Shown here: positions 7,473-15,376 of the stretch, one piece after another
How the letters are laid out: the number at the start of each line of letters is the position of its first letter
Position numbering within the stretch: position 1 is the first letter of the stretch
Assembly (NCBI GenBank): GCA_020635275.1
Contig: JACKAA010000003.1
Coordinates: 248,001 to 312,000, forward strand
DNA: 64,000 nt
DNA from: Ignavibacteriales bacterium
GTDB lineage: Bacteria > Bacteroidota > Ignavibacteria > Ignavibacteriales > Melioribacteraceae
Direction of reading: 5' to 3'
Notes under the pieces: generated by a model
The model's input: the letters and a program-made list of their open reading frames with translations, nothing else
Told to the model about the DNA's origin: nothing
The model's database searches: none
Made by a program: the position numbers and the translations under genes

Positions 7473-8810
7473 TTACCTACGACCTTTCATTTTTCCTGAT
7501 TTCATAAAACCATCATAATGTCTCATCAATAAATGAGATTCAATTTGCTGTAAAGTGTCTAAAGCAACACCAACCATAATTAAGAGACTTGTACCGCCAA
7601 AGAATGAAGCAAAACTTCCTGAAACGCCTAGTTTAGAAACAAATGCAGGTAAAATAGCAACTATTGCTAAAAATATTGATCCAGGTAAGGTAATTTTTGT
7701 CAGAATATTATCAATAAATTCTGAAGTCTGTTTTCCAGGTCTAATACCAGGAACAAATCCACCTTGTTTTTTCATTGTTTCTGCAACTTCTTGCGGATTA
7801 AACGCAATAGCAGTATAAAAATAAGTAAAGAACACAATTATTAAAGCGTATATTAATGAGTATGTGAAAGATGTATAATTAAAATACCCAGCAATACTCT
7901 GCATAAATTCACTATCGGGGAAAAAAGATAATACTGTACTTGGTAAAAACATAATTGCTTGTGCAAAAATGATTGGCATAACACCAGCAGTATTAACTCT
8001 TAGTGGAATATATTGTGTAACGCCACCATATACTTTTCTTCCCACAACTCTCTTAGCATACTGAACAGGAATTCTTCTTGTACCTTGAGTAACCAAAACA
8101 ATACCAGCAATAATAAATACCATAAATACTAATATTGCTATTTCAATAACAATATTTCTGGCGCCTGATTCAATCAATCTTATTTCATCAAGAATTGCAA
8201 AAGGCAATCTATTAATAATATTGATGAAAATTATTAATGAAATACCATTCCCAATACCTTTTTCTGTAATCTGCTCACCCATCCACATCATAAAAACAGT
8301 ACCGGCAACTAATAAAACTACAGAAGAAACAATAAAACCAATACCTCTTACTTCTTCCGGAACAACAGAAACACCATTAAAAGAAGTATTCAAAATTACT
8401 CCAGTTACAACACCGAGTGCTTGGAAAAGCGAAATTAAAACTGTTCCGTATCTTGTTAATTGAGTTATTTTTTTTCTTCCTTCTTCTCCTTCCTTTTGTA
8501 ACTTTTGGAAATAAGGAATTACAGCTCCGCCCAATTGAATGATAATAGAAGCTGAAATATATGGCATAATTCCCAATGCAAAAATAGCTGCATTAGAAAA
8601 AGCACCACCAGCAAACATATCATAAAGACCCAGTAAATTGTCAGAAGTTTTATTAGCCATAGCTTCAGCTAATAAATAAGAATCAATACCAGGCAAAGTA
8701 ATATGTGCGCCAACCCTAACAATAACAAGAAGAGCAAGGGTATATAATATTCTATCCCTTAGCTCATGAATCTTGAAAATGTTTCTGAAAGTATCCTGAA
8801 TTTTTCCCAT
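7473..8810 (-). CDS. secY: Protein translocase subunit SecY
   Basis: 445 residues, the usual size for the ten-helix inner-membrane channel that moves unfolded proteins with SecA and SecE. Hallmarks are the plug region around GLYDMFAGGAFSNAAIFALGIMPYISASIIIQL, the conserved loop ITEKGIGNGISLIIF, QGTRRIPVQYAKR and the late GIRPGKQTSEFI. The ATG overlaps the rplO stop by one base (TAATG), indicating translational coupling. Standard spc position after rplO. Confidence 0.98.
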   Translation of the reverse strand: MGKIQDTFRNIFKIHELRDRILYTLALLVIVRVGAHITLPGIDSYLLAEAMANKTSDNLLGLYDMFAGGAFSNAAIFALGIMPYISASIIIQLGGAVIPYFQKLQKEGEEGRKKITQLTRYGTVLISLFQALGVVTGVILNTSFNGVSVVPEEVRGIGFIVSSVVLLVAGTVFMMWMGEQITEKGIGNGISLIIFINIINRLPFAILDEIRLIESGARNIVIEIAILVFMVFIIAGIVLVTQGTRRIPVQYAKRVVGRKVYGGVTQYIPLRVNTAGVMPIIFAQAIMFLPSTVLSFFPDSEFMQSIAGYFNYTSFTYSLIYALIIVFFTYFYTAIAFNPQEVAETMKKQGGFVPGIRPGKQTSEFIDNILTKITLPGSIFLAIVAILPAFVSKLGVSGSFASFFGGTSLLIMVGVALDTLQQIESHLLMRHYDGFMKSGKMKGRR

Positions 8811-9271
8811 TAATCTTTAATCTCTTTTAAACTGCCGCCGGCAGCTTCAATTTTCTCTTTTGCTGAATTAGAAAAATATTTTGCTTCAACATTTAATTTT
8901 GCTTTTAAATCTCCCTTACCCAAAATCTTAAATGGAGAATCCACTTTTTTAATAATTCCATTTTGATGTAAAACTTCAGCATTAACAGTATCTTTAACTT
9001 TCTTGCTATCAACTAATTTTTGTAAAATATCAACATTAACAGCTTGATAATTGACTTTAAATATATTTGTAAATCCACGTTTTGGAACACGTCTTTGTAA
9101 AGGCATTTGTCCACCTTCAAACCAAGCTCTATTTTTATGACCTGAACGAGATTTTTGACCATTCATACCTTTTGTAGCTGTTCCACCTCTCCCAGTTCCT
9201 TCACCTCTACCAATTCTTTTTCTTTTTTTAACAGAACCTTCAGCGTATTTTAAATTACTTAATATATCCAT
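8810..9271 (-). CDS. rplO: Large-subunit ribosomal protein L15
   Basis: 153 residues. L15 is a late-assembling 50S protein that threads into 23S rRNA. The glycine/arginine-rich N-terminal arm (KRIGRGEGTGRGGTATKG, then GQKSRSGHK) and the WFEGGQMPLQRRVPKRGF segment are diagnostic. Its stop overlaps the secY start by one base. Gene order rpmD-rplO-secY matches the spc operon. Confidence 0.98.
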   Translation of the reverse strand: MDILSNLKYAEGSVKKRKRIGRGEGTGRGGTATKGMNGQKSRSGHKNRAWFEGGQMPLQRRVPKRGFTNIFKVNYQAVNVDILQKLVDSKKVKDTVNAEVLHQNGIIKKVDSPFKILGKGDLKAKLNVEAKYFSNSAKEKIEAAGGSLKEIKD

Positions 9272-9279
9272 TTTTAACC

Positions 9280-9462
9280 TTAATCTTTAATTTCTTCCAC
9301 TTTTACTAAATGGGATACTTTATTTACCATTCCTCTAATTTGAGGTGTATCAGTATGCATTTTAGAATAATTTGGTCTTCCCAAACCAAGAGCTTTTATT
9401 GTTAACTTTTGATCTTTGGGTCTATCAATTACACTTTTTGTTTGAGTAACTTTTAACTTCAT
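9280..9462 (-). CDS. rpmD: Large-subunit ribosomal protein L30
   Basis: 60 residues from the ATG at 9460-9462: KLKVTQTKSVIDRPKDQ, LGLGRPN and TPQIRGMVNKVSHLVKVEE fit bacterial L30. An in-frame TTG two codons earlier (9466-9468) is open. The AAGGAA ribosome site lies nine bases before the ATG but only three before the TTG, so the ATG is preferred. Located between rpsE and rplO, eight bases before rplO. Confidence 0.96.
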   Translation of the reverse strand: MKLKVTQTKSVIDRPKDQKLTIKALGLGRPNYSKMHTDTPQIRGMVNKVSHLVKVEEIKD

Positions 9463-9480
9463 TCTCAAAATTTCCTTTGA

Positions 9481-9987
9481 TTATACAGCAAAAAGCTGAT
9501 TAATTTCTATATCTCTTTTAGATGCCATTGTTCTTGCATCAATTAAATTCAATAAACCGTACAATGTTGCTTTTACTTGGTTATGTGGATTACTTGAGCC
9601 AAGTGATTTAGTAAGAATATCTTGAATTCCTGCCATTTCTAAAACTGCTCTAACTCCGCCACCTGCAATTAATCCAGTACCAGGAGATGCTGGCTTTAAC
9701 AGAACTTTTCCCGCACCGTATTTACCAACTATTGTATGAGGAATTGTACCTTTGTGCAAAGTAATTCTATAAACATTTTTCTTAGCGTCATCAATTCCTT
9801 TAGAAATTGCATCGGTTACTTCATTTGCTTTTCCCAATCCAACTCCAACATGCCCATCGCCATCACCAACAACAACAATAGCATTGAAGCTAAATCTTCT
9901 ACCACCTTTAACAACTTTAGCAACACGATTAATATGAACTACTTTTTCTTTAAGTCCATCTAATCCACTAACTTTTTTATACCTCAA
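9481..9987 (-). CDS. rpsE: Small-subunit ribosomal protein S5
   Basis: 168 residues. S5 helps maintain decoding accuracy near the mRNA entry channel. The double-stranded-RNA-binding N-terminal part (VVHINRVAKVVKGGRRFSFNAIVVVGDG) and HVGVGLGKANEV, then PASPGTGLIAGGGVRAVLEMAGI are characteristic. The start is TTG at 9985-9987 with AAGGAG six to seven bases upstream. Unusually, a tRNA-Gln gene separates it from rplR, so its message may begin at the tRNA 3' processing site. Confidence 0.98.
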   Translation of the reverse strand: MRYKKVSGLDGLKEKVVHINRVAKVVKGGRRFSFNAIVVVGDGDGHVGVGLGKANEVTDAISKGIDDAKKNVYRITLHKGTIPHTIVGKYGAGKVLLKPASPGTGLIAGGGVRAVLEMAGIQDILTKSLGSSNPHNQVKATLYGLLNLIDARTMASKRDIEINQLFAV

Positions 9988-10014
9988 TTTTTACTCCTTA
10001 GTTTCAGAATTTTG

Positions 10015-10085
10015 TTGCCGGAAGAGGATTCGAACCTCTACAGACGGCGTCAAAGACCGTTGTCCTACCATTAGACGATCCGGCA
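10015..10085 (-). tRNA. tRNA-Gln (anticodon UUG)
   Basis: 71 bases. The acceptor stem TGCCGGA pairs with TCCGGCA, the D arm is present, the anticodon loop CTTTGAC holds TTG between paired ACGGT and GCCGT-type arms, and the T arm AGAGG-TTCGAAT-CCTCT is perfect. The discriminator is A and CCA is not encoded. It lies on the coding strand of the spc operon, four bases after the rplR stop and 27 before rpsE, so it is probably co-transcribed with ribosomal protein genes and must be cut out of the mRNA. Confidence 0.96.
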
Positions 10086-10089
10086 ATTG

Positions 10090-10443
10090 TTAAAAACTTA
10101 ATCCGCCTTCTCTTGCACCATCAGCAATTGCTTTAATTCTTCCATGGTAACGATAACCGCTACGGTCGAATACTACACTATTAATACCTTTATCTTTTGC
10201 TTTTTCAGCTAAAAATTTTCCAACAACTTTACTTTTATCTAACTTTGATTTTGCACTTTTAATTTCTGCTTCAATATCTTTTGATAATGATGATGCTGAA
10301 ATTAATGTTTCACCTTTTGTATCATCAATAATTTGTGCATAAATTTGTTTCAAGCTTTTGTAAACAGCAATTCTTGGTCTTTCTGAAGTACCACTAATCT
10401 TCTTACGAATCCTAATTTTATTTTTTAATCTTTTGTTTCTCAT
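10090..10443 (-). CDS. rplR: Large-subunit ribosomal protein L18
   Basis: 117 residues. L18 binds 5S rRNA and with L5 docks it on the 50S subunit. RKKISGTSERPRIAVYKSLKQIYAQIIDD, AKDKGINSVVFDRSGYRYHGRIKAIADGAREGGLSF is the standard L18 pattern. The stop is four bases from the 5' end of the downstream tRNA-Gln gene, so RNase P cleavage of the tRNA would trim this message close to its stop codon. Confidence 0.98.
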   Translation of the reverse strand: MRNKRLKNKIRIRKKISGTSERPRIAVYKSLKQIYAQIIDDTKGETLISASSLSKDIEAEIKSAKSKLDKSKVVGKFLAEKAKDKGINSVVFDRSGYRYHGRIKAIADGAREGGLSF

Positions 10444-10458
10444 TTTACGTTCAAACTC

Positions 10459-10995
10459 CTATTTACCAGCTGTTTTACCTGCTTTACGAATTATTGTTTC
10501 ATTTGAATATTTAATACCTTTACCTTTATATGGTTCCGGTTTTCTAAATGATCTAATTTTAGCAGCAACTTGCCCAACCAATTCTTTATCACACCCTGTA
10601 ATTTTAATTTGGGTTGGTGTAGTTACTTCAATTTTTATATCATCCGGAGGCATAAAATAAATTGGATGAGAATACCCAATTGTTAAAAGTAAATTCTTTT
10701 CTTTTTGTTCGGCTTTGTAACCTACACCAACAATATCCAATGTCTTTGAATATCCGTCAGATACACCTTCAACCATATTATTTAGCAAAGCTCTTGTTAA
10801 ACCATGCAAAGCTCTGTTTTCTCTTAAATCATTTGGTCGGGTTACTAAAACTTCATCACCTTCAACATTTATAGCTATATTAGGATGAAATGATTTTTCT
10901 AGTGAGCCAAATTTACCTTTAACCTTAATAGTGTTTCCGGATTTTGTAAATTCAACATCTTTAATGTTTATTGGTTTTTTACCAACTCTTGACAC
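10459..10995 (-). CDS. rplF: Large-subunit ribosomal protein L6
   Basis: 178 residues. L6 binds near the sarcin-ricin loop and the elongation-factor site. MSRVGKKPI, the duplicated alpha/beta domains, and the C-terminal signature EPYKGKGIKYSNETIIRKAGK are clear. The start is GTG at 10993-10995 with GGAG seven bases upstream. Lies between rpsH and rplR in canonical spc order. Confidence 0.98.
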   Translation of the reverse strand: MSRVGKKPINIKDVEFTKSGNTIKVKGKFGSLEKSFHPNIAINVEGDEVLVTRPNDLRENRALHGLTRALLNNMVEGVSDGYSKTLDIVGVGYKAEQKEKNLLLTIGYSHPIYFMPPDDIKIEVTTPTQIKITGCDKELVGQVAAKIRSFRKPEPYKGKGIKYSNETIIRKAGKTAGK

Positions 10996-11015
10996 GATTC
11001 AACTCCGTAACTAAA

Positions 11016-11411
11016 TTACCAAATGTGGCAGATTACTTCGCCACCAACTGATTCATTTTTTGCTTGTTTATCTGTTAGCAATCCTTTTGATGTAGATAAA
11101 ATTGCTAATCCTAATCCATTTAAAACTCTAGGTAAACTTTCTTTATCAACATAAGTTCTTAAACCAGGAGAACTAATTTTTTTTAAGCCTGTAATAGCTG
11201 GTTCACCATTCTTATATTTTAAATGAATTCTAATAATATTTTGCTTCGAATCTTCAATGATATTAAAATCTTTAATAAAGCTATTATCTTTTAATATTTC
11301 TGCCATTTTTAATTTCATTTTTGAAGAAGGTATTTCTACAAATTTCTTCTTTGCATGAATAGCATTTCTAACTCTTGTCAAAAAATCTGCAATCGGATCT
11401 GTAACCGGCAT
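11016..11411 (-). CDS. rpsH: Small-subunit ribosomal protein S8
   Basis: 131 residues, normal length. S8 is a primary binder of the 16S central domain and in E. coli represses the spc operon. MPVTDPIADFLTRVRNAIHAKKKFVEIPSSKMK and the C-terminal STSKGLLTDKQAKNESVGGEVICHIW signature identify it. A repressor site at the rplN-rplX-rplE region, as in E. coli, could not be recognised by eye. Confidence 0.98.
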   Translation of the reverse strand: MPVTDPIADFLTRVRNAIHAKKKFVEIPSSKMKLKMAEILKDNSFIKDFNIIEDSKQNIIRIHLKYKNGEPAITGLKKISSPGLRTYVDKESLPRVLNGLGLAILSTSKGLLTDKQAKNESVGGEVICHIW

Positions 11412-11431
11412 TTATAATTCTCCTCTATCTT

Positions 11432-11701
11432 TTACCAACTAGATTTCTTAATTCCTGGAATTTCACCTTTAAGAGCCATTTCTCTAAATACCAACCTTGA
11501 GACACCAAATTTTCTAAAATACCCTCTTGGTCTGCCTGTCATAATACATCTGTTTCTTAATCTAACAGGTGATGAATTTCTTGGAAGTTTTTGCAAAGCA
11601 TCCCAATCACCTTTTTCTTTAAGTTCTTTTCTTAACTCAGCGTATTTATCAACTAAATTTCTTCTTTTTTGCTCTCTAGCAATTAAACCTTTTCTTGCCA
11701 T
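11432..11701 (-). CDS. rpsN: Small-subunit ribosomal protein S14 (zinc-independent form)
   Basis: 89 residues. This is the longer C-minus form: it lacks the paired CxxC motifs of short zinc-binding S14 and has only a single cysteine in RNRCIMTGRPRGYFRKFGVSRLVFREMALKGEIPGIKKSSW. It assembles into the 30S head next to S3 and S10. Located between rplE and rpsH as expected; AAGGA precedes the ATG. Confidence 0.98.
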   Translation of the reverse strand: MARKGLIAREQKRRNLVDKYAELRKELKEKGDWDALQKLPRNSSPVRLRNRCIMTGRPRGYFRKFGVSRLVFREMALKGEIPGIKKSSW

Positions 11702-11713
11702 AATTTTCCTTAA

Positions 11714-12349
11714 TTAAGCGTTATTAATTTCTTTTTTCTTAAATGGAAAACCAAATGATCTTAGTAATTCATAAGCTTCATTATCACTTTTTGAAGTTGT
11801 AACAAAAGTGATATCCATTCCAAGAACTCTAGTAACTTTATCAATATTTATTTCTGGAAAAATAATTTGTTCTTTAACTCCAAGGGTATAATTTCCTCTG
11901 CCATCAAATGATTTATCAGAAACTCCTCTAAAGTCTCTAATTCTTGGCATTGCAATAGTAACCAATCTGTCTAAAAATTCATACATTCTTTCGCGTCGTA
12001 AAGTTACGGTTGCGCCTATTTTCATACCTTCTCTAAGTTTGAAGTTAGAAATAGATTTTTTTGCAGCTCTAATACTAGCTTTTTGACCAGTAATTGTTTC
12101 TAAATCCTTAACAGCTTCATCTAAAACTTTTGAATCCTGAACTGCTGCACCTAGTCCCATATTTACAACTATTTTTTGCAATTTTGGAACTTCCATTACA
12201 CTTTTATATGAAAATTGTTTCATTAAATTTGGTGCAATTTCTGATTTATATTTATCAAAAAGTCTAGGACTAACTTTACTTTCAGCTACTTCTTGCTTAG
12301 TCGTTTCTTTGTTGTCTGCTTTTTTATTTTCTTTCTTTTTTTCTGCCAT
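11714..12349 (-). CDS. rplE: Large-subunit ribosomal protein L5 with an N-terminal charged extension
   Basis: 211 residues against about 180 in most bacteria. The extra 28 or so residues at the N-terminus are Lys/Glu-rich (MAEKKKENKKADNKET). From SPRLFDKYKSEIAPNLMKQF onward it is a standard L5, including KIVVNMGLGAA, TGQKASIRAAKKSISNFKLREGMKIGATVTLR and the DFRGVSDKSFDGRGNYTLGVKEQIIFPEI segment. L5 carries 5S rRNA into the central protuberance. The extension could be an unstructured tail on the ribosome surface. Confidence 0.97.
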   Translation of the reverse strand: MAEKKKENKKADNKETTKQEVAESKVSPRLFDKYKSEIAPNLMKQFSYKSVMEVPKLQKIVVNMGLGAAVQDSKVLDEAVKDLETITGQKASIRAAKKSISNFKLREGMKIGATVTLRRERMYEFLDRLVTIAMPRIRDFRGVSDKSFDGRGNYTLGVKEQIIFPEINIDKVTRVLGMDITFVTTSKSDNEAYELLRSFGFPFKKKEINNA

Positions 12350-12373
12350 TTTTTATCTCAAAATCAAATTAGT

Positions 12374-12700
12374 TTATGCTAACATTTCTCCACTTTTTCT
12401 ACTAACTCTTACTGATCTTTTTTTACTAGTCTTTTCATCAATAATTATTTTCTTTCCAATTCTAGTAGCTTCATTAGATTTAGGATCTAAAATCATAACA
12501 TTAGATGCATTAATTGGAGCTTCTTTTTCAGTAATACCACCTTGTGGATTTTGTTGATTAGGTTTTGTATGTCGTTTTCTTAAATTTACACCTTCAATAA
12601 TAATTCTGTTCTTTTTAGGGAAAACTTTTAAAATTTTTCCAGTTCTACCTTTAAAGTTTCCTGAAATTACAATAACGTTATCTTCTTTTTTAAGTTTCAT
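12374..12700 (-). CDS. rplX: Large-subunit ribosomal protein L24
   Basis: 108 residues. L24 is one of the assembly initiators of the 50S subunit. The KOW motif near the start (KKEDNVIVISGNFKGRTGKILKVFPKKNRIIIEGVNLRKRHTKP) and QGGITEKEAPINASNVMILDP are typical. Lies between rplN and rplE. 24 bases separate it from the rplE ATG. Confidence 0.97.
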   Translation of the reverse strand: MKLKKEDNVIVISGNFKGRTGKILKVFPKKNRIIIEGVNLRKRHTKPNQQNPQGGITEKEAPINASNVMILDPKSNEATRIGKKIIIDEKTSKKRSVRVSRKSGEMLA

Positions 12701-12712
12701 CTATAATCCTCT

Positions 12713-13081
12713 TTATAAAACTTCAGGTGCTAGTGAAATAATTTTCATAAATTTTTTATCTCTTAATTCTCTAGCCACTGGTCCAAAAATTCTAGTTCCT
12801 CTAGGTTCATCTTGGTTATTAAGTAAAACTGCGGCATTTTCATCAAATCTTATGTATGAACCATCAGGTCTTCTAACTTCTTTTTTAGTTCTAACTATAA
12901 CAGCTTTAGAAACTTCACCTTTTTTTACACCGGCATTTGGAAGAGCTGCTTTAACTGATACAACTATCAGATCGCCGACACCTGCATATCTTCTATTACT
13001 TCCACCTAATACTCTTATGCATCTTACTTTTTTAGCACCAGAGTTATCGGCAACGACTAAATTTGTTTCTTCTTGTATCAT
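12713..13081 (-). CDS. rplN: Large-subunit ribosomal protein L14
   Basis: 122 residues, the exact usual length. L14 sits at the subunit interface and makes an intersubunit bridge. MIQEETNLVVADNSGAKKVRCIRVLGGS and the GTRIFGPVARELRDKKFMKIISLAPEVL ending are nearly invariant in bacteria. First gene of the classical spc operon, although here the S10 and spc gene strings run together without a visible terminator. Confidence 0.98.
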   Translation of the reverse strand: MIQEETNLVVADNSGAKKVRCIRVLGGSNRRYAGVGDLIVVSVKAALPNAGVKKGEVSKAVIVRTKKEVRRPDGSYIRFDENAAVLLNNQDEPRGTRIFGPVARELRDKKFMKIISLAPEVL

Positions 13082-13107
13082 TTTTTAATAAACTCCCTAT
13101 ACAAACC

Positions 13108-13365
13108 TTATTTAGCTTTCTCAATAATTTCTACTAAACGCCACTTTTTATTTTTACTTAATGGTCTTGTTTCCATAATTTTTACTGTATCACCAACACC
13201 ACATTCATTATTTTCATCGTGAGCCATTAATTTTGTGGTTTTCTTAAAATATTTTTTATAAATCGGGTGTGCAACTTTTCTTTCCATGGCAACTAAAATA
13301 CTTTTATTCATCTTAGTTCCAACAACAACACCAACTCTAGATTTTCTAATGTTACGATTTTCCAT
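13108..13365 (-). CDS. rpsQ: Small-subunit ribosomal protein S17
   Basis: 85 residues. S17 is an OB-fold primary 16S rRNA binder. RKSRVGVVVGTKMNKSILVAMERKVAHPIYKKYFKKTTKLMAHDENNECGVGDTVKIMETRPLSKNKKWRLVEI matches the family along its length. It closes the S10 set, between rpmC and rplN. Confidence 0.97.
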   Translation of the reverse strand: MENRNIRKSRVGVVVGTKMNKSILVAMERKVAHPIYKKYFKKTTKLMAHDENNECGVGDTVKIMETRPLSKNKKWRLVEIIEKAK

Positions 13366-13386
13366 TTATTTAGAATTACTCCCGGA

Positions 13387-13602
13387 TTAATTTTCTTTTT
13401 GTTCTAAAGTTGCTTTAAGATTTCTTTCTCTTAAAACCGTTTTCAATCTAGCAATATCTTTTCTAACTGTATTAAGTTTAGCAGTATTAGTTAAGTTTTT
13501 TAACTCATGCTGAAACCTTAAATCAACTAAATTGGTTTCTTCCTCTTCAATTCTTTTTAATATCTCTTCATCTGTCATTTCAGATATTTCATACATCTTC
13601 AT
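13387..13602 (-). CDS. rpmC: Large-subunit ribosomal protein L29
   Basis: 71 residues. L29 borders the peptide exit tunnel and helps form the docking site for trigger factor and SRP. The two-helix pattern is clear: MTDEEILKRIEEEETNLVDLRFQHELKNLTNTAKLNTVRKDIARLKTVLRER. Short N-terminal addition MKMYEIS. Lies between rplP and rpsQ. Confidence 0.96.
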   Translation of the reverse strand: MKMYEISEMTDEEILKRIEEEETNLVDLRFQHELKNLTNTAKLNTVRKDIARLKTVLRERNLKATLEQKEN

Positions 13603-13619
13603 AGTTAATCCGCCTTTAT

Positions 13620-14036
13620 TTATTCGTAATCTGGTCTAGTTACTACTTTTGTTTTTATAGGCAATTTATGCGAAGCTAAATTTAATGCTTCAATTGCTAA
13701 TTCTTTAGAAACACCAGCAACTTCAAACATAATTCTACCTGGTCTAATTGGAGCTACCCAAAATTCCGGAGCACCTTTACCTTTACCCATTCTTGTTTCT
13801 AAAGGCTTTTTAGATACTGGCTTGTCGGGAAATATTCTTATCCAAACTTTACCATCTCTTTTCATTTTTCTTGTAATTGCAACTCTGCAAGCTTCTATTT
13901 GGCGACTAGTAATCCAAGCTGGTTCCATAGCTTTAAGGCCTAAATCCCCAAAACTAACTAAAGCTCCTCTAGTTGCTTTACCCTTCATTTTTCCACGATG
14001 GGCTTTTCTAAACTTAACTCTTTTTGGCATTAACAT
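13620..14036 (-). CDS. rplP: Large-subunit ribosomal protein L16
   Basis: 138 residues. L16 lies near the peptidyl transferase centre and positions the A-site tRNA. MPKRVKFRKAHRGKMKGKATRG, VTRKMKRDGKVWIRIFPDKPVSKKPLETRMGKGKG are diagnostic. The ATG at 14034-14036 is taken because AGGAG lies nine bases upstream. The conserved MPKR methionine two codons later would be 15 bases from it. Arg in the loop modified by RlmB/YcfD in other bacteria (near ETRMGKG) is kept. Confidence 0.97.
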   Translation of the reverse strand: MLMPKRVKFRKAHRGKMKGKATRGALVSFGDLGLKAMEPAWITSRQIEACRVAITRKMKRDGKVWIRIFPDKPVSKKPLETRMGKGKGAPEFWVAPIRPGRIMFEVAGVSKELAIEALNLASHKLPIKTKVVTRPDYE

Positions 14037-14057
14037 AATTGAAAACTCCTAAATATC

Positions 14058-14699
14058 TTAATCGGTTACTCTTTTACCTAAAATTTCACCACGACAAATC
14101 CAAACTTTTACTCCAATTGCTCCATAAATAGTGTGAGCAGTTGTCGTTGCATAATCTATATCAGCTCTGATTGTATGCAACGGAATTCTACCTTCTTTAT
14201 ATTGTTCTGTTCTTGCCATTTCTGCACCACCCAATCTTCCAGAACACATTACTCTTATTCCTTCAGCGCCCATTCTCATAGATGATGTAATTGCTTGTTT
14301 CATTGCTCTTCTAAAAGAAACTCTTCCTTTAAGTTGATTAGCAATATTATCACCAACTAAATATGCATCTAATTCTGGTCTCTTTATTTCATTAATTTGA
14401 ACTTTTACTTCTTTATCAGTTACTTTTTTCAATTCTTGTTCTAGTTGAGAAATTTCTTTTCCGCTCTTACCAATAACTACACCTGGTCTTGAAGTGTGAA
14501 TTGTAAGAATAATATTTTTTGAAGTCCTGTTAATTACTATTCTAGATACTCCAGCTTTTGTAAGTCTTTGTCTTACGTATTTTCTTATATCACTATCTTC
14601 TTTTAATTTTGTTGCGTAGCTTTTTCCTTCGAACCAATTAGATTCCCAACCGCGTATTTTACCAACTCTTAAACCAATAGGATTTGTCTTCTGACCCAA
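14058..14699 (-). CDS. rpsC: Small-subunit ribosomal protein S3
   Basis: 213 residues. S3 forms part of the mRNA entry tunnel and its helicase. MGQKTNPIGLRVG start, a KH-type domain with RPGVVIGKSGKEISQLE, and RRAMKQAITSSMRMGAEGIRVMCSGRLGGAEMAR are clear. The start is TTG at 14697-14699, directly after the rplV TAG stop, with AGGAGG five bases upstream inside the end of rplV; this implies translational coupling. Confidence 0.98.
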   Translation of the reverse strand: MGQKTNPIGLRVGKIRGWESNWFEGKSYATKLKEDSDIRKYVRQRLTKAGVSRIVINRTSKNIILTIHTSRPGVVIGKSGKEISQLEQELKKVTDKEVKVQINEIKRPELDAYLVGDNIANQLKGRVSFRRAMKQAITSSMRMGAEGIRVMCSGRLGGAEMARTEQYKEGRIPLHTIRADIDYATTTAHTIYGAIGVKVWICRGEILGKRVTD

Positions 14700-15059
14700 C
14701 TAAGCCTCCTGCAATTTACTTTTTAAAGCTACAACAATTGTTAAATGATTTGATCTCTTTTTAATTCTATACGCTCTTCCCATAGGAGCTGGCAACAATC
14801 TTTTTATTGAAGGACCTTGATTAACAAAGGCTTCCTTTACAAAAAGATCTGATGGCTCATGTTTAGATTCTTCATCTTTGTTAAAAAGGTTTGAAACAGC
14901 GGATCGTAAAACCTTTTCAGCTTCAGCTGATGCATGTTTCGGATTGAAATGAAGAATTTCAATAGCCTTATCAACAGACTCACCTCTGATCAAATCAACA
15001 ACCAATCTCATTTTTCTTGGTGATGTGCTTATGTATTTATTTGTAGCTTTTGCTTCCAT
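14700..15059 (-). CDS. rplV: Large-subunit ribosomal protein L22
   Basis: 119 residues from the ATG at 15057-15059 (MEAKATNKYISTSPRKMRLVVDLIRG). The reading frame is also open from a TTG five codons earlier, but GAGG lies nine bases before the ATG and overlaps the TTG, so the ATG is preferred. The beta-hairpin RLLPAPMGRAYRIKKRSNHLTIVV reaches into the exit tunnel. Stop abuts the rpsC start. Confidence 0.96.
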   Translation of the reverse strand: MEAKATNKYISTSPRKMRLVVDLIRGESVDKAIEILHFNPKHASAEAEKVLRSAVSNLFNKDEESKHEPSDLFVKEAFVNQGPSIKRLLPAPMGRAYRIKKRSNHLTIVVALKSKLQEA

Positions 15060-15076
15060 TAACGTATTCCTCAAAC

Positions 15077-15367
15077 CTATTTTTTCATTCTCGAAGCTTT
15101 TTCAGCTTTTGTACCGGGATGACCCCTAAAAATTCTTGTTGGTGAAAATTCACCTAATTTGTGCCCAACCATATTTTCCGAAATGTAAACCGGAATCATT
15201 TTATTTCCATTGTGTACTGCAATTGTATGTCCAACAAACTCGGGAGAAATTGTACTTGATCTAGACCATGTTTTAACAATTTTTTTCTGCCCTGATTCAT
15301 TTAATGTACGTACTTTTGCTAGCAACTTTAAGTCAATATATGGACCTTTTTTTACGGATCTTGGCAT
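15077..15367 (-). CDS. rpsS: Small-subunit ribosomal protein S19
   Basis: 96 residues. S19 forms a head complex with S13 near the A-site tRNA. MPRSVKKGPYIDLKLLAKV, TISPEFVGHTIAVHNGNKMIPVYISENMVGHKLGEFSPTRIFRGH is a textbook S19. Sits between rplB and rplV. Confidence 0.98.
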   Translation of the reverse strand: MPRSVKKGPYIDLKLLAKVRTLNESGQKKIVKTWSRSSTISPEFVGHTIAVHNGNKMIPVYISENMVGHKLGEFSPTRIFRGHPGTKAEKASRMKK

Positions 15368-15376
15368 TTTTTATCT

